From NCBI GenBank assembly GCA_022848835.1, contig JAJISG010000152.1, positions 1 through 14,706 of the forward strand: DNA of 14,706 nucleotides, read 5' to 3'. The notes under the pieces were generated by a model. It saw nothing but the letters and a program-made list of their open reading frames with translations. It searched no databases and had not been told where the DNA came from. The DNA is from Thermoplasmatota archaeon (lineage in GTDB: Archaea > Thermoplasmatota > Thermoplasmata > RBG-16-68-12 > JAJISG01). Of the stretch, positions 13,287 through 14,706 are shown in pieces. The position numbers and the translations under genes are program-made. Position 1 is the stretch's first letter. Each line of letters begins with the position of its first letter.

Positions 13287-14243
13287 ATGCCGGAGATTGT
13301 GATGGCATCCAAGAGTATTGAGGAGTTGCCCGGCGTAGGACCGGCAACCGCGGATAAGCTGAAGGAGGCGGGGTTCAGCGACCTCATGGCCCTGGCTGTG
13401 GCCTCCCCTCAGGCGCTAGCTGACGTGGCCGAGCTCGGGACAACCGTGGCGCAGAAGATCATCCTGGCCGCACGCGAGGAGGTGGACATCGGCGGTTTCG
13501 AGACGGGAGATATCCTCCTAGAGCGAAGGAAATCCGTCAGCAAGCTTACGACCGGCTCCAAAGCCCTCGACTCCCTCCTGGGCGGGGGTGTGGAGACTCA
13601 GGCTATAACAGAAGTATTTGGTGAATTTGGGTCGGGAAAAACACAAATAGCTCACCAGCTAGCCGTGAACGTCACCCGCCCTGAAGAGGATGGTGGGGTA
13701 GATGGGGAGACCGTGTGGATCGACACGGAGTCCACCTTCAGACCTGAGAGGATAGTCCAGATGTGCGCGGCCCTGGAGCTCGATCCGGATGAGGTCCTCC
13801 AGAAGATCCACGTGGCGAGGGCGTTTAACTCCCACCATCAGATGCTTCTTGTGGATAAGGCAAAGGAGCTGGCCCAGGTGCACCCCATCAGGCTCTTCGT
13901 GGAGGATTCCCTGACATCCCACTTCAGGGCGGAGTACATAGGGCGAGGCGTGCTGGCGGAGAGGCAGCAGCTACTGAACAGACACATACACAATCTCATG
14001 AGGTTTGGTGATATCTACGACGCCACTATCTTCGTGACAAACCAGGTCCAGGCAAAACCCGACGCCTTCTTTGGTGATCCCACCCGTCCCATTGGAGGGC
14101 ACGTCGTCGCTCACACTTCTACCTTCCGGATATACCTGAGGAAGAGCAAGGGAGAGAGGAGGATCGCCCGCCTCATAGACTCCCCTAACCTCCCGGAGGC
14201 AGAGGCCATCTTCACCATCTCTGAGGACGGGATCAGGGACTAG
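13287..14243 (+). CDS. radA: DNA repair and recombination protein RadA
   Basis: The archaeal Rad51/RecA recombinase: it forms filaments on single-stranded DNA and drives strand exchange. It has 318 residues, normal length. The N-terminal helix-hairpin-helix domain (about 10-65) has [18 protein letters not shown]. The polymerisation motif is FETG (71-74). Walker A is GEFGSGKT (112-119). Walker B is RLFVED with Asp207, slightly unusual against the common LLIVDS, followed by [14 protein letters not shown]. The DNA-binding L2 region is [20 protein letters not shown] (252-271). It ends in [10 protein letters not shown] as in other RadA. There is no intein. ATG 13287 fits the TATA spacing; ATG 13302 would also keep the whole domain. 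The next gene follows after 38 bases with its own TATA-like box. Confidence 0.97.
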   Translation: MPEIVMASKSIEELPGVGPATADKLKEAGFSDLMALAVASPQALADVAELGTTVAQKIILAAREEVDIGGFETGDILLERRKSVSKLTTGSKALDSLLGGGVETQAITEVFGEFGSGKTQIAHQLAVNVTRPEEDGGVDGETVWIDTESTFRPERIVQMCAALELDPDEVLQKIHVARAFNSHHQMLLVDKAKELAQVHPIRLFVEDSLTSHFRAEYIGRGVLAERQQLLNRHIHNLMRFGDIYDATIFVTNQVQAKPDAFFGDPTRPIGGHVVAHTSTFRIYLRKSKGERRIARLIDSPNLPEAEAIFTISEDGIRD

Positions 14244-14252
14244 GGGAGAACG

Positions 14253-14260
14253 ACTAAATA
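14253..14260 (+). promoter_or_regulatory. Candidate TATA box of the MBL-fold gene
   Basis: ACTAAATA centred about 25.5 bases before GTG 14282, in the 38-base gap after radA. It implies an independent leaderless transcript. Confidence 0.5.
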
Positions 14261-14281
14261 GCCCTGGGGAATCATTCCGTC

Positions 14282-14706
14282 GTGGAAGTTCACAGGATCG
14301 TCGATCCCGCCTTCGATGCGAATCTGTACCTCGTGAAGTCGGAGGACACTCTTCTAATCGACTCGGGAACCGGTATCCGATCCGCCCATATTCTCCAGGA
14401 GCTGAGAGGGATACTGGGGAGTGGACCAATCGACCGGTTCATCCTGACCCATCGCCATGTGGATCACGTGGGGGGAGCGAAGACGATATCCGAGGCCTTC
14501 GAGATCATCCCATGGGTGTCTGTTGATGAAGCACCCTCCCTTCTGGACGGTGAGGGTGGCAGCACAGGGGCGACTCTTTTTGGCATCAGGTTGGAGCCGA
14601 TGAAGATCAAGGTCATAGACTACGGTGAGACTATCGACCTCGGGGATGTGAAGCTCAGGACTCTCCACACGCCGGGACACACTGTGGGGAGCATCTGCCT
14701 TCTCGG
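14282..14706 (+). CDS. Metallo-beta-lactamase-fold hydrolase, 3' end outside window
   Basis: The first 141 residues of an MBL-fold hydrolase, read directly from the sequence; no stop occurs before the window ends. The start is MEVHRIVDPAFDANLYLVKS. The strand LLIDSGTG leads to the metal site THRHVDHVGG (His57, His59, Asp61, His62), and HTPGHTVGSICL supplies the next zinc ligand, His133. These are all expected ligands up to this point, so the enzyme looks intact and binuclear. The family includes glyoxalase II, persulfide dioxygenase, and RNA- and lactone-hydrolysing enzymes; the visible part does not decide. GTG 14282 is chosen for TATA spacing and because the N-terminal strand starts at once. 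Confidence 0.9.
   Translation, partial: MEVHRIVDPAFDANLYLVKSEDTLLIDSGTGIRSAHILQELRGILGSGPIDRFILTHRHVDHVGGAKTISEAFEIIPWVSVDEAPSLLDGEGGSTGATLFGIRLEPMKIKVIDYGETIDLGDVKLRTLHTPGHTVGSICLL

Noticed and set aside
13622..13645. Possible intein insertion point in radA at Walker A
   Set aside because: Walker A is continuous and the protein has normal length, so no intein is present.
14354..14680. Minus-strand frame opposite the MBL-fold gene
   Set aside because: The plus strand carries the intact metal-binding motifs, so the minus frame is a shadow.
1..14706. tRNA or rRNA genes, CRISPR arrays, insertion sequences, prophage or defence genes
   Set aside because: Looked for by eye in all gaps and on both strands; no cloverleaf, spaced repeat array, transposase or phage gene was recognised. 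Small structured RNAs cannot be excluded without folding tools.

Overview
The window (about 57-60% G+C by eye) reads as a piece of an archaeal chromosome, probably euryarchaeal and possibly Thermoplasmatota-like. The evidence is diphthine synthase (DphB, diphthamide is absent from bacteria), RadA rather than RecA, a Trm5-type tRNA methyltransferase, an archaeal AsnRS, a DUF5817/DUF1922-type zinc ribbon and TATA boxes at archaeal spacing. The lineage call is an inference; no rRNA is present. There is no tRNA, CRISPR array, insertion sequence or prophage. Every gap between genes is shorter than 300 bases.

Layout: (1) 1-4481, plus strand, the 3' part of a very long Lhr helicase whose start lies outside the window. 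(2) 4478-6714, a Rid-family protein (minus), a PrsW-like membrane protein (plus), and a minus-strand pair rimI and zinc-ribbon/winged-helix gene. (3) 6826-9293, asparaginyl-tRNA synthetase (plus) running tail to tail into an acyl-CoA dehydrogenase (minus). (4) 9503-10988, a dCTP deaminase/dUTPase-fold enzyme (plus) overlapping the end of a Trm5-like gene (minus). (5) 11066-13183, a VIT1/CCC1-like transporter and dphB (plus) overlapping the end of a class I methyltransferase (minus). (6) 13287-14706, radA and the start of a metallo-beta-lactamase-fold hydrolase (plus), cut by the window edge.

Most genes are basic informational genes: DNA repair and recombination (Lhr, RadA), nucleotide-pool hygiene (dUTPase fold), translation (AsnRS, Trm5, DphB) and protein acetylation (RimI). 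Metabolic and membrane genes are scattered between them. Strand changes at almost every gene, so most units are monocistronic and nearly all have a visible TATA-like box. Five convergent pairs overlap or abut at their 3' ends. In six units the TATA box lies 24-28 bases before the start codon, which implies leaderless mRNA. In four units that start with TTG it lies 35-41 bases before, giving a short leader.

I see no new multi-gene system such as a defence island or BGC. The points most worth a second look are the Lhr protein (bacterial-type long C-terminus with an apparent extra tandem copy of a winged-helix/beta-barrel module), a perfect 17-base palindrome at the acyl-CoA dehydrogenase promoter, loss of catalytic residues in the Rid and dCTP-deaminase-fold proteins, and the dense promoter and 3'-end architecture.
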